In this document: piece by piece, positions 7,563-16,442 of the stretch
Layout of the letters: each line of letters opens with the position of its first letter
How positions within the stretch are numbered: the first letter of the stretch is position 1
NCBI RefSeq assembly: GCF_014360585.1
Contig: NZ_JACIXG010000038.1
Coordinates: forward strand, 1-49,466
Reading direction: 5' to 3'
DNA from: Nocardioides sp.
GTDB lineage: Bacteria > Actinomycetota > Actinomycetes > Propionibacteriales > Nocardioidaceae
DNA: 49,466 nt
The notes under the pieces: generated by a model
Databases searched by the model: none
What the model was told of the DNA's origin: nothing
The model's input: only the letters and a program-made list of their open reading frames with translations
Translations under genes and position numbers: made by a program

Positions 7563-8873
7563 GTGAACAACGACGGACTCTCCGTGCCCCAGGGCGCGGC
7601 TCTCACCCTCGGTGCCGTGCTCGGCACCGGTGTCATCTCCCTGCCGGCTCTGGCGGCGCAGGAGGCCGGACCGGCCTCGCTGCTCGCCTGGCTGGCGCTG
7701 ATCCTGCTCTCGGTGCCGCTGGCGGCAACATTCGCCGCGCTCGGCGCGCGGCACCCGGACGGCGGCGGGGTGGCGACGTACGCACGGCTCGCCTTCAACT
7801 CGCACGTGGCGACGATGGTGGGCTGGGCGTTCTACCTGACGATCGGCGTGGGGGCGCCGGTCGCGGCAGGCTTCGGTGGGGCGTACGTCGCCGACGCCTT
7901 CGGCGGTGGGCAGGGCATGTCGCTGCTGGCGACGGCGGCGATCATCGTGCTGGTCACCGCGATGAACTGGTTCGGGATCAAGGTCTCCGGGAGCGTTCAG
8001 CTGGCGATCGCCGGGGCGATCGCGGTGCTGCTCGCGGTCGCGGTCGTGGTGGCGCTTCCGCATGCCGACCTGGGCCGGCTGACACCCTTCGCCCCGCACG
8101 GCTGGGGCTCGGTGGGCACCGCGGCGGCGATGCTGGTGTGGGCCTTCGCGGGATGGGAGATCCTGTCGTCGCTCTCGGCCGACTACCGCGACCCGGCGCG
8201 CGACATCCGCCGGGCGACGTTCCTGGCGCTCGGTGTCGTGACGGTGCTCTATCTCGGGATCGCGTTCGCGACCGTCGCCTCGCTCGGATCCACCTCCGGA
8301 GCCGCCCCGTTGGCGGACCTGCTCGTCCTGGGCTTCGGGGAGCCGGCCCGGCCGGTGACTGCGGTCGTCGCGGTGCTGCTGACCGTCGGCGCGATCAACG
8401 CCTACTTCGCCGGCGGCTCGCGGCTCGGGGCCTCGCTGGCGCGTGAGGGCGGACTGCCGCAGGTCCTCGCCGACCCGGTGTCTGCGATCCCTCGGCGCTC
8501 GCTGCTCGCGATCAGCGCCGTCGCGCTGGGGACGGTCGTGGTGATCTGGGCTGCCGGCACCTCGACCGACGCGGCCCTGCTGATGGCCTCGGGGACCTTC
8601 TCCCTGCTCTACGTGGTCGGGGCCGCGGCCGCACTGCGGCTGCTGCCGCGGGCGACGTGGTCCTGGTGGGCCGCGGTCTGCTCGCTGGTCGCGGCGCTGG
8701 TCCTGCTGGGGCTCACCGGCGCCCATCTGCTCGGGCCGGTCCTCTTCGCCGGTGCCGGGCTGGCCTGGTCGCTGGCGCGCTCGGGACGGGACCGCTCACG
8801 ACCAGCCCGCGAGATCGGCCAGGAGCTCGAGCCCGCGCGGGAGGCTCTCTGTCCGGACGGCTCCGTAGCCTAG
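7563..8873 (+). CDS. APC-superfamily amino-acid transporter
   Basis: This 436-residue, very hydrophobic protein has about 11-12 membrane helices and starts with the APC signature region: helix 1 is broken by Gly-rich GAVLGTGVISLPALAA (the substrate-binding GTGV turn). It resembles YjeH-type amino-acid exporters more than uptake systems, but direction and substrate cannot be read from the sequence. GTG start with a leaderless -10 box. The 3' end overlaps the convergent MocR regulator by 78 bases, and these regulators often control adjacent transporters, so the two may form a unit that responds to an amino acid or vitamin B6. Confidence 0.88.
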   Translation: MNNDGLSVPQGAALTLGAVLGTGVISLPALAAQEAGPASLLAWLALILLSVPLAATFAALGARHPDGGGVATYARLAFNSHVATMVGWAFYLTIGVGAPVAAGFGGAYVADAFGGGQGMSLLATAAIIVLVTAMNWFGIKVSGSVQLAIAGAIAVLLAVAVVVALPHADLGRLTPFAPHGWGSVGTAAAMLVWAFAGWEILSSLSADYRDPARDIRRATFLALGVVTVLYLGIAFATVASLGSTSGAAPLADLLVLGFGEPARPVTAVVAVLLTVGAINAYFAGGSRLGASLAREGGLPQVLADPVSAIPRRSLLAISAVALGTVVVIWAAGTSTDAALLMASGTFSLLYVVGAAAALRLLPRATWSWWAAVCSLVAALVLLGLTGAHLLGPVLFAGAGLAWSLARSGRDRSRPAREIGQELEPAREALCPDGSVA

Positions 8874-10187
8874 GAAGAGCCCGTCGCGCCCGGGCAGCAG
8901 GCGGTGGGCGGCGATCGTGTCCAGGGCCAGCCCCTCGGCGGCGGCGCGATCGGTCAGGTCGGCGGGGAGCTCCGCGTAGGCGGACAGGTGCAACCCGGCA
9001 GCAGACGGGAGCACCTCGACCGGCCAGGCGGCGAGGGTCTCGAGGAGGAGCGAGCGACGCTCGGCGTACGTCTTGGACGCCCTGTGTACGTGCCGGGCGA
9101 GCAACCCCTCCTCCAGGAAGCGGGACAGGGCGGCCTGGGGCTGGACGGGACCGAAGCCGTCGACGAGCTGCTTCGCGGCCAGCAGGCTGTCGACGAGGGA
9201 GCCCGGCGCGACCAGGTAGCCGGTGCGCAGGCTGGGGAGCAGCGACTTGGAGAAGGTGCCGACGTAGATCACCCGGCCCTGCTCGTCGAGGGCGTGCAGC
9301 GGTTCGAGAGGCCGCCCGGTGAACCGGAACTCGCTGTCGTAGTCGTCCTCGACGATCCCCGCCCCGTGGGTGTTCGCGAAGGCGAGCAGGGCGCGGCGGC
9401 GGCTGAGGGAGAGACGCACCCCGAGCGGGAACTGGTGGCTCGGGGTCGTATAGACGAGCCGGGTGTGCTCCGGGAGCTGCTCGACGACCAGCCCGTCCTC
9501 GTCGACCGGAACCGGCACCACCCGGGCACCATGAGAGGCGAAGAGATCACGCGCGGACGGGTAGCCCGGGTCCTCGACCGCCACGATGTCGCCCGGCTCG
9601 AGCAGCACCCGGGCGATGAGATCCAACGCCTGCTGGGTCCCGTTGGTGACCACGATCTGCTCCGGATCGGCCTGGACGCCGCGGTGGTAGGCGACCGAGT
9701 GCGCCAACGCCTCCCGCAGTCTGGGCAGACCGGCGGGCGAGGAGTAGGTCCCGGGGTTGTGCCCCCGCAACCGCGACTCCGCCGCCAGGACCCGCCGCCA
9801 GGTCTCGAACGGGAAGAGCTCCGCGTCGGGGATCCCCACCCGCAGGTCGTACGTCGGGACCGCTGCCTCGGCGCTCGTCGGCCGTGGGGACCACCGCCAG
9901 CTCGGCTTCGGGGTGAGGGAGCCCGGGGCCGGGTCCCTGCGCCGGCGGGTGGTCTCGGCGACGTACGTCCCCGCGCCGACGCGCGACTCCAGGAACCCCT
10001 CGGCGACGAGCCGCTCGTAGACGGTGGCGACGGTGTTCCGCGAGATGCCGAGGTCCTGGGCGAGCGCGCGGCTCGCGGGGAGCCGGTCGCCCGCCTGCAG
10101 TCTGCCGTCGGCCAGTGCCTCGCGCAGCGCCTGGTAGAGCGAGGCGGATCTCTCTGCGCGGTCGGTCAGGTCAAGCGCGAGGTCCAC
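8796..10187 (-). CDS. MocR/PdxR-type regulator (GntR wHTH fused to aminotransferase domain)
   Basis: This 463-residue protein has an N-terminal GntR winged helix (about 10-78; DRLPASRALAQDLGISRNTV) and a fold-type I aminotransferase domain from about residue 110. The PLP lysine is Lys314 in GTFSKSLLPS, and EDDYD (280-284) supplies the Asp/Tyr that contact PLP. Members use PLP or an amino acid as ligand and control vitamin B6 synthesis, GABA use or transporters. Here the target is probably the convergent APC transporter, and no pdx genes are near. GTG start; no clear ribosome-binding site. The overlap with the transporter 3' end means each message is partly antisense to the other. Confidence 0.93.
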   Translation of the reverse strand: MDLALDLTDRAERSASLYQALREALADGRLQAGDRLPASRALAQDLGISRNTVATVYERLVAEGFLESRVGAGTYVAETTRRRRDPAPGSLTPKPSWRWSPRPTSAEAAVPTYDLRVGIPDAELFPFETWRRVLAAESRLRGHNPGTYSSPAGLPRLREALAHSVAYHRGVQADPEQIVVTNGTQQALDLIARVLLEPGDIVAVEDPGYPSARDLFASHGARVVPVPVDEDGLVVEQLPEHTRLVYTTPSHQFPLGVRLSLSRRRALLAFANTHGAGIVEDDYDSEFRFTGRPLEPLHALDEQGRVIYVGTFSKSLLPSLRTGYLVAPGSLVDSLLAAKQLVDGFGPVQPQAALSRFLEEGLLARHVHRASKTYAERRSLLLETLAAWPVEVLPSAAGLHLSAYAELPADLTDRAAAEGLALDTIAAHRLLPGRDGLFLGYGAVRTESLPRGLELLADLAGWS

Positions 10188-10229
10188 AGCGCGATTGCAC
10201 CACAGCAGGGCGCCGAGCGTCCGGTGGTT

Positions 10230-10826
10230 TCAGGACAGCCGGCGCCCGTCTGGGTTGGTCGGCAGCCCGAGGCGCGCGATGATCTCCTCGGCAGTCTCGG
10301 CCGCGGACAGGTGGGTGTTGTCGACCACGGTGTGGGGGAAGCTCAGCGGGAACGGCATCTCAGGGCCGGTCGAGAGCACGTGGCGCTCGTTCCAGTCGAC
10401 CACGTTGGCCCGCGCCCACTCGGTGTCGCGCTTGGACGGCTTCGCGGCCAGCCGCTCCGGGGTGCCCTCGCGGCTCAGTCGGGTCGGCATGTCTGCGTAC
10501 AGCTCGACGCAGTCGACCTTCCCTCCCGCCTCGACCACGGGGGCGACCAGCCTCTCGACCGCCTGGGTGTCCTCCGGGAGCTCGAGCGCCCAGACGTAGG
10601 TGAAGATCAGGCCGGGGAGGTCGGAGGCCACTGCCTCCTCGATCACCCGCCGCCGGAACTCGGTCTTGAGCACCCCGAAGGACGGCATCCCCCAGTCGAA
10701 GACCTCCAGCAGCGGCTCGATCGTGGCGTGGTTGTGGAAGAGGCGGTACGGCGTGCGTGCCGCCAGCTCCCGGCCCACGCTCATCTTGCCGACCGCGGGT
10801 GGACCGAAGAGATTGACGAGATGCAT
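10230..10826 (-). CDS. Small P-loop ATPase/kinase-like protein
   Basis: This 198-residue protein has a Walker A motif near the N-terminus (GPPAVGKMS, residues 8-16) and a shikimate-kinase/adenylate-kinase-like size and layout. After the P-loop come FHNHATIEPLL and a strand GLIFTYVW. It is likely a nucleotide-dependent small-molecule kinase or AAA-like NTPase of unknown substrate. The start ATG is 50 bases from the divergent lhr start, so both promoters share this gap. It has no close functional neighbour. Confidence 0.8.
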   Translation of the reverse strand: MHLVNLFGPPAVGKMSVGRELAARTPYRLFHNHATIEPLLEVFDWGMPSFGVLKTEFRRRVIEEAVASDLPGLIFTYVWALELPEDTQAVERLVAPVVEAGGKVDCVELYADMPTRLSREGTPERLAAKPSKRDTEWARANVVDWNERHVLSTGPEMPFPLSFPHTVVDNTHLSAAETAEEIIARLGLPTNPDGRRLS

Positions 10827-10863
10827 GGGGTCAGTGTGGCCGCTGAGTGTCGGTGCTCGCGAC

Positions 10864-10869
10864 TAGGTT
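10864..10869 (+). promoter_or_regulatory. -10 box of the leaderless lhr promoter (TAGGTT)
   Basis: TAGGTT ends exactly 7 bases before the ATG at 10877. This fixes the lhr start, rather than an in-frame ATG at 10847. Confidence 0.5.
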
Positions 10870-10876
10870 TGTCCTC

Positions 10877-13800
10877 ATGAGCGACACGTCCCAGGCGTTG
10901 GCGCGGTTCAGCGACCCGACACGTACGTGGTTCGCGGCTGCCTTCGCGGCGCCGACTTCGGCTCAGGCCGGGGCCTGGGAGGCGATCGGGGCGGGGCGCA
11001 ACGCGCTGGTGGTCGCGCCGACCGGGTCGGGGAAGACGCTCAGCGCCTTCCTGTGGTCGATCGACAAGCTGCTGACCGAGCCGGTGCCCGAGAAGAAGCA
11101 GCGGTGCCGGGTGCTCTACATCTCCCCGCTCAAGGCCCTGGGCGTCGACGTCGAGCGCAACCTGCGCAGCCCCCTGGTGGGGATCCGGCAGACCGCCGAA
11201 CGACTGGGCGTCGAGGCGCCCGAGCTCCGCGTCGGGGTGCGGTCCGGCGACACGACCGCGGCAGATCGCCGCAAGCTGACCACCACTCCGCCGGACATCC
11301 TGATCACCACGCCCGAGTCGCTGTTCCTGATGCTGACCAGCCAGGCCCGCGAGACGCTGCGCGGCGTCGAGACGGTGATCGTCGACGAGGTCCATGCGGT
11401 GGCGGCGACCAAGCGTGGCGCCCATCTGGCGTTGACGCTGGAGCGTCTGGACGCGCTCCTGGAGAAGCCGGCGCAGCGGATCGGGCTCTCTGCGACCGTC
11501 CGGCCGTTGGAGGAGGTGGCGCGCTACCTCGGCGGCAGCCAGCCCGTCGAGATCGTCGCGCCGCCGGCGGAGAAGCGGTGGGACCTGAGCGTCGTGGTGC
11601 CGGTCGAGGACATGACCGCGCCGAGCCCCTACGGCGAGGACGAGGACGACGACCCGCAGCGGGGCTCCTCGATCTGGCCGCACGTCGAGGAGCATGTCGC
11701 CGACCTCGTCACCGCCCATCGCTCGACCATCGTCTTCGCCAACTCCCGTCGGATCGCGGAGCGGCTGACCGCGCGGCTCAACGAGATCGCCTCCGACCGG
11801 GTCTTCCAGACGCCGACCAACGCTGGTCGAGCCGCGAGCGCCAGCGAGCGTGTCGAGACCAACACGGTCGACTCGAGCGCTCCAGGACACCGTGTTGGTC
11901 TCGACACGCCTCCGCCTAGCGGCTCCGGCGGCTCGACCAGCGGCGGGGCGCCGCCCGCGCAGGTGATGGCGCAGTCGGGGCAGTCGCACGGCGCGATCCC
12001 GGTCATCGCCAAGGCTCACCACGGCAGCGTGTCGAAGGAGCAGCGCGCGCTGATCGAGGACGACCTCAAGTCGGGCCGTCTCCCGGCGGTGGTGGCGACC
12101 TCCAGCCTCGAGCTCGGCATCGACATGGGCGCGGTCGACCTCGTCGTCCAGATCGAGTCACCACCGAGCGTCGCCTCCGCCCTCCAGCGGGTCGGGCGCG
12201 CCGGCCATCAGGTCGGCGAGGTCTCCCGCGGCGTACTCTTCCCGAAACATCGCGGCGACCTGGCTCAGACCGCGGTCAGCGTGCAGCGGATGCGGCTGGG
12301 CCTGATCGAGTCGATGAGCCTGCCGGCCAACCCGCTCGACGTGCTCGCCCAGCAGATCGTCGCCGCGACGGCGCTGGAGACCTGGGACGTCGACGAGCTG
12401 TTCACGCTGGCCAGGAGGACGGCGTCGTACGCGACCCTCCCCCGCTCCGCCTACGACGCCACCCTCGACCTGCTGGCCGGGCGCTACCCGAGCGAGGAGT
12501 TCGCCGAGCTCCGCCCGCGGATCGTGTGGGACCGGGTCGCCGGGACCGTGACCGGGCGCCCGGGGGCGCAGCGACTGGCCGTCACCAGCGGCGGCACCAT
12601 CCCCGACCGCGGTCTCTTCGGCGTCTTTCTGGTCGGCGAAGGCACGGGAAGGCGCGTCGGCGAGCTCGACGAGGAGATGGTCTACGAGTCGCGGGTCGGC
12701 GACGTCTTCGCCCTCGGCGCGACGAGCTGGCGGATCGAGGACATCACCCACGACCGGGTGCTGGTGACCCCGGCCCCCGGGATCCCAGGGCGGCTGCCGT
12801 TCTGGAAGGGCGACTCGCTCGGTCGGCCGGCCGAGCTCGGCGAGGCCGTCGGCGCCTACACCCGCGAGCTCGCCGCGCTGCCCACGAAGAAGGCGGAGGC
12901 GCGGGCGCAGGAGGACGGCCTGGACGCCTACGCGGCCGCCAACCTGGTCGCCTACCTGCACGAGCAGGTCGAGGCCACCAACGTCATCCCCTCCGACAGC
13001 AACATCGTGGTCGAGCGGTTCCGAGACGAGCTCGGCGACTGGCGGCTGGTGGTCCACTCCCCCTACGGCCGCCCGGTGCACGCGCCGTGGGCGCTGGCGA
13101 TCAACGCCCGGATCCGGGAGCGCTACGGCGTCGACGGGCAGGCGATCGACAGCGACGACGGCATCGTGATCCGCCTCCCCGACACCGATGCCGAGGCTCC
13201 GACCGGCGAGATCATCGTCTTCGAGCCCGACGAGATCGAGGACCTGGTCACCACCGAGGTCGGCGGGTCGGCCCTGTTCGCCAGCCGGTTCCGGGAGTGC
13301 GCGGCCCGCGCGCTCCTTCTACCCCGTCGTGACCCCGGCCGCCGCTCGCCGCTGTGGCAGCAGCGCCAGCGCTCGGCAGCCCTGCTGGAGGTCGCCTCCC
13401 AGTATCCGAGCTTCCCGATCATCCTCGAGGCCGTCCGCGAGTGTCTCCGCGACGTCTACGACCTGCCCTCCCTGGTCGGTCTGCTGAAGCGGATCGAGAG
13501 CCGCGAGATCTCCGTCGTCGACGTCGCCACGCCGACTCCGTCGCCCTACGCCCAGTCGCTCCTCTTCGGCTACGTCGCCCAGTTCCTCTACGAAGGCGAC
13601 TCGCCCCTGGCCGAGCGCCGAGCCGCCGCACTCACCCTCGACCAGGGTCTCCTCGCCGAGCTGCTGGGCCGAGCAGAGCTCCGCGAGCTCCTCGATCCCG
13701 AGGTCCTCGCCGAGGTCGAGTCCGAGCTCCAGCGCCTCGCGCCCACCCGGAGGGCCCGCGGCGCCGAAGGCATCACCGACCTCATCCGCACCATCGGTCC

Positions 13801-15685
13801 GCTCAGCCTGGACGAGATCACCGCCCGAACCACCCCCGCCGAGGCGTCACGTACGTCGGCCGAAACGTCACGCGCGTCGGCCGAAGCGTCATCGGCTGAC
13901 TTCTCGGCCGACCTCAGTGACGTCTCGGCCGACCGGGGTGACGCCTCGGCCGACCGGGGTGACGCCTCGGCGATGCTGGAAGACCTCGCCACGGCTCGGA
14001 GGGTGGTCGAGGTCCGGGTTGCTGGGGAGGGGCGGTGGGCCGTGGTCGAGGACGTGGCCAGGCTCAGGGACGGTCTGGGGGTGGCGGTCCCTCCGGGCGT
14101 ACCGTCGGCGTTCACCGAGCCCGTCGAGGATCCCGTCGGCGACCTGGTCTCGCGCTACGCGCGCTCGCACGGGCCGTTCACGGCCGCCGATGTGGCAGCG
14201 CGGCTGGGGCTGGGCGAGGCGGTCGTCCGGCACGCCCTGGCGCGGCTCTCGGCCCGCGGGCGGGTGCTCGACGGGGAGTTCCGGCCGGGCGGCAGCGGGC
14301 TGGAGTGGTGCGATGCCGACGTGCTCCGGATGCTGCGGCGGCGCTCTCTGGCGCGGCTGCGCAAGGAGGTCGAGCCCGTCGAGCCGGCAGCGCTGGGCAG
14401 GTTCCTCCCGGCATGGCAGAAGACGTCCGTACGCAAGGGCGCGCTGCGTGGGGTCGACGGGGTCCTGAGCGTCGTCGACCAGCTGGCGGGCTGCCCGGTC
14501 CCGGCGAGCGCGTTGGAGAGCCTGATCCTTCCGGCCCGGGTGGTCGACTACGAGCCGGCCTTCCTCGACGAGCTGACCGCCGGTGGCGAGGTGCTCTGGG
14601 CGGGCCACGGCACCCTGCCCGGCACCGACGGCTGGGTCTCGCTGCACCCGGCAGACACGGCCGAGCTGACCCTGCCACCCCCGGCAGAGGTCACCGAGGG
14701 GCCCCTCGCCCAACAGCTGCTCGCGGCGCTGGAGCCCGGCGGCGCGTGGTTCTTCCACCAGCTCGCCCGCACCGTGGGAGGCCACCTCGACACCACCCCG
14801 AGCGACGCCGACCTCAGCGCCGCGCTGTGGGAGCTGGTCTGGTCGGGCCGCGTCAGCAACGACACCCTGCTGCCGCTGCGAGCGCTGACCCGTTCCGGGA
14901 CACCGTCGCACCGCTCGAGGCGGCCACCTCCGCGCGCCCGCGGCGGGCGCTACGCCGGCGGCGCGCGGATGCCGGTGCGGGCCGGTCTCCCGGAGACGGC
15001 CGGGCGCTGGACGATCCTGCCCGAGCCCGATCCCGACCCGACCAAGCGCGCCCACGCCGCCGCCGAGCGCCTCCTGGACCGGCACGGCGTCGTCACCCGC
15101 GGCGCGGTCCAGTCCGAGCGCACCCCCGGCGGGTTCGCAGCCGTCTACAAGGTGCTCAGCGCGTTCGAGGAGTCCGGCCGCGCCCGGCGGGGCTACTTCG
15201 TCGAGGGCCTGGGAGCGGCCCAGTTCGGCACTGCCGGCTCGGTCGACCGGCTGCGTACGTTCTCCCGGGTCGACTCCAGCGACAAGCCGGTCGCCCTCGC
15301 GCTCGCTGCCACCGACCCCGCCAACCCCTACGGCGCCGCGCTCCCCTGGCCGGTCTCGACGAGCTCGACCACCGATGCCTCGGGTCACCGGCCAGGGCGC
15401 AAGGCCGGCGCGATCGTGGTGCTGGTCGACGGCGAGCTGGCGATGTACGTCGAGCGCGGTGGCCGCACCCTGCTGACCTGGTCCGATGACCCCAACCTCC
15501 TCGAGCCCGCCGCCGAGGCGCTCGCCGAGGCCGTCCGGCGAGGCGCGCTGGGCAGGTTGACGGTCGAGAAGGCCGACGGCGCCCCGCTGCTCGGCGCCGG
15601 CGAGACCCCGCTGCGCCAGGCGCTGCAGTACGCCGGCTTCATCGCCACCCCGCGCGGCCTGCGCCTGACCTCGCAGAGCAGGTGA
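10877..15685 (+). CDS. lhr: ATP-dependent helicase Lhr (large helicase-related protein)
   Basis: This 1602-residue superfamily 2 helicase has Walker A APTGSGKT (47-54), DEVH (170-173), motif III SATVRP, motif V SLELGIDMG and motif VI QRVGRAGH (437-444), followed by winged-helix and beta-barrel domains and a long C-terminal domain. Mycobacterial Lhr is a 3'-to-5' translocase that unwinds RNA:DNA hybrids and is induced by DNA damage; it is about 1500 residues, so this one is longer. The excess is explained by three repeat-derived inserts: residues about 315-356 (between the helicase motifs), about 988-1033, and about 1492-1499. All keep the frame. It is followed 4 bases later by nei2, as in other actinobacteria. 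Confidence 0.96.
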   Translation: MSDTSQALARFSDPTRTWFAAAFAAPTSAQAGAWEAIGAGRNALVVAPTGSGKTLSAFLWSIDKLLTEPVPEKKQRCRVLYISPLKALGVDVERNLRSPLVGIRQTAERLGVEAPELRVGVRSGDTTAADRRKLTTTPPDILITTPESLFLMLTSQARETLRGVETVIVDEVHAVAATKRGAHLALTLERLDALLEKPAQRIGLSATVRPLEEVARYLGGSQPVEIVAPPAEKRWDLSVVVPVEDMTAPSPYGEDEDDDPQRGSSIWPHVEEHVADLVTAHRSTIVFANSRRIAERLTARLNEIASDRVFQTPTNAGRAASASERVETNTVDSSAPGHRVGLDTPPPSGSGGSTSGGAPPAQVMAQSGQSHGAIPVIAKAHHGSVSKEQRALIEDDLKSGRLPAVVATSSLELGIDMGAVDLVVQIESPPSVASALQRVGRAGHQVGEVSRGVLFPKHRGDLAQTAVSVQRMRLGLIESMSLPANPLDVLAQQIVAATALETWDVDELFTLARRTASYATLPRSAYDATLDLLAGRYPSEEFAELRPRIVWDRVAGTVTGRPGAQRLAVTSGGTIPDRGLFGVFLVGEGTGRRVGELDEEMVYESRVGDVFALGATSWRIEDITHDRVLVTPAPGIPGRLPFWKGDSLGRPAELGEAVGAYTRELAALPTKKAEARAQEDGLDAYAAANLVAYLHEQVEATNVIPSDSNIVVERFRDELGDWRLVVHSPYGRPVHAPWALAINARIRERYGVDGQAIDSDDGIVIRLPDTDAEAPTGEIIVFEPDEIEDLVTTEVGGSALFASRFRECAARALLLPRRDPGRRSPLWQQRQRSAALLEVASQYPSFPIILEAVRECLRDVYDLPSLVGLLKRIESREISVVDVATPTPSPYAQSLLFGYVAQFLYEGDSPLAERRAAALTLDQGLLAELLGRAELRELLDPEVLAEVESELQRLAPTRRARGAEGITDLIRTIGPLSLDEITARTTPAEASRTSAETSRASAEASSADFSADLSDVSADRGDASADRGDASAMLEDLATARRVVEVRVAGEGRWAVVEDVARLRDGLGVAVPPGVPSAFTEPVEDPVGDLVSRYARSHGPFTAADVAARLGLGEAVVRHALARLSARGRVLDGEFRPGGSGLEWCDADVLRMLRRRSLARLRKEVEPVEPAALGRFLPAWQKTSVRKGALRGVDGVLSVVDQLAGCPVPASALESLILPARVVDYEPAFLDELTAGGEVLWAGHGTLPGTDGWVSLHPADTAELTLPPPAEVTEGPLAQQLLAALEPGGAWFFHQLARTVGGHLDTTPSDADLSAALWELVWSGRVSNDTLLPLRALTRSGTPSHRSRRPPPRARGGRYAGGARMPVRAGLPETAGRWTILPEPDPDPTKRAHAAAERLLDRHGVVTRGAVQSERTPGGFAAVYKVLSAFEESGRARRGYFVEGLGAAQFGTAGSVDRLRTFSRVDSSDKPVALALAATDPANPYGAALPWPVSTSSTTDASGHRPGRKAGAIVVLVDGELAMYVERGGRTLLTWSDDPNLLEPAAEALAEAVRRGALGRLTVEKADGAPLLGAGETPLRQALQYAGFIATPRGLRLTSQSR
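11821..11942. repeat. Inverted pair of family A repeats inside lhr
   Basis: A left copy (11821-11868) begins CGCTGGTCGAGCCG and ends GTGTCGAGACCAACACGGT. A right copy (11889-11942) is its complement at both ends, with a different middle. They are separated by 20 bases. Together they encode about 40 Ser/Gly/Ala/Thr-rich residues in the first helicase domain region, between the end of motif IV and the downstream motifs. The whole 122-base block could fold into one large hairpin. Confidence 0.85.
13845..13979. repeat. Family C 21-base tandem/inverted repeats inside lhr
   Basis: Two direct units of 21 bases (13845-13865 and 13866-13886; CGTCACG-N3-CGTCGGCCGAA) are followed, after a degenerate stretch, by three units in the opposite orientation (from 13917, 13938 and 13959; GTGACGYCTCGGCCGACC). 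The period equals seven codons, giving heptads such as SRASAEA and DRGDASA. The two halves are complementary, so the block is an imperfect long palindrome. Confidence 0.8.
15352..15373. repeat. Short family A repeat near the lhr 3' end
   Basis: GGTCTCGACGAGCTCGACC plus ACC encodes VSTSSTT in frame. The same short unit, with AAG for GAG, occurs twice upstream of 431 (256-277 and 388-409). Confidence 0.75.
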
Positions 15686-15689
15686 GGAC

Positions 15690-16442
15690 GTGCCCGAGGG
15701 GGACGCGGTGCTCCGCACCGCCCGGAGGCTCGAGAAGGGGCTGACCGGGCAGGTGCTCACGCGGACGGACTTCCGGGTCCCGCAGCTGGCCACGGCCGAC
15801 CTCGCCGGCGGCACCGTCCGCGAGACGCTGCCCCGTGGCAAGCACCTGCTGACCCGGATCGACCATTGCACCGGCGAGTGGACGCTGCACACCCACCTGA
15901 AGATGGAGGGCTCCTGGCGGGTCCTCGAGGCCGGCCGACGCTGGCCCAAGCCCGGGTTCCAGGCACGAGTGGTGCTCCGCACCGAGAAGACCGAGGCCGT
16001 CGGCTTCCTGCTCGGCATCGTCGAGCTCGTCCCTCGGGACCACGAGGAGCGTCTGGTCGGCCATCTCGGCCCGGACATCCTCGCCGAAGACTGGGACCCG
16101 GGCGCGGCCCTGGAACGCCTAGTCCGCCAGCCGGAGCGGCCCATCTTCGACGCGCTGCGCGACCAGACCAACCTCGCCGGGATCGGCACCATCTACGCCG
16201 CCGAGACGTGCTTCATCGCGGGGATCAGTCCGCTGCGTACGGTCGCAGAGGCCGGCGACCGGCTCCCCCGGATGCTCCAGCGCACCCGGGACCTGATGCA
16301 GGCCGACTGGTCACGCTCCCGGCAGATGTGGGTATACGGCCGCCGAGCATGCCGGCGCTGCGGCGGCACCGTGACCGTCGCCAAGGTGGGCCCTCCCGGT
16401 GAGGAGCGCCCGGCCTACTTCTGCGGCAGGTGCCAGCCCTAG
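15690..16442 (+). CDS. nei2: Endonuclease VIII-like DNA glycosylase (Nei2)
   Basis: This 250-residue Fpg/Nei-family glycosylase/AP lyase removes oxidised bases. After Met removal Pro2 is the nucleophile (PEGD), Glu3 the general acid and Lys51 the conserved lysine (LPRGKHLL). The H2TH region covers about 158-181, and a C-terminal zinc finger uses Cys221, Cys224, Cys245 and Cys248. The GTG start is 4 bases after the lhr stop, so the pair is co-translated. In mycobacteria lhr and nei2 are also adjacent, which supports a joint repair role. Its stop codon overlaps the convergent small gene by 4 bases. Confidence 0.93.
   Translation: MPEGDAVLRTARRLEKGLTGQVLTRTDFRVPQLATADLAGGTVRETLPRGKHLLTRIDHCTGEWTLHTHLKMEGSWRVLEAGRRWPKPGFQARVVLRTEKTEAVGFLLGIVELVPRDHEERLVGHLGPDILAEDWDPGAALERLVRQPERPIFDALRDQTNLAGIGTIYAAETCFIAGISPLRTVAEAGDRLPRMLQRTRDLMQADWSRSRQMWVYGRRACRRCGGTVTVAKVGPPGEERPAYFCGRCQP

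Noticed and set aside
13889..16192. Open frame of 767 codons antisense to lhr and nei2
   Set aside because: It covers two well-supported genes on the other strand; high GC keeps such frames open by chance.
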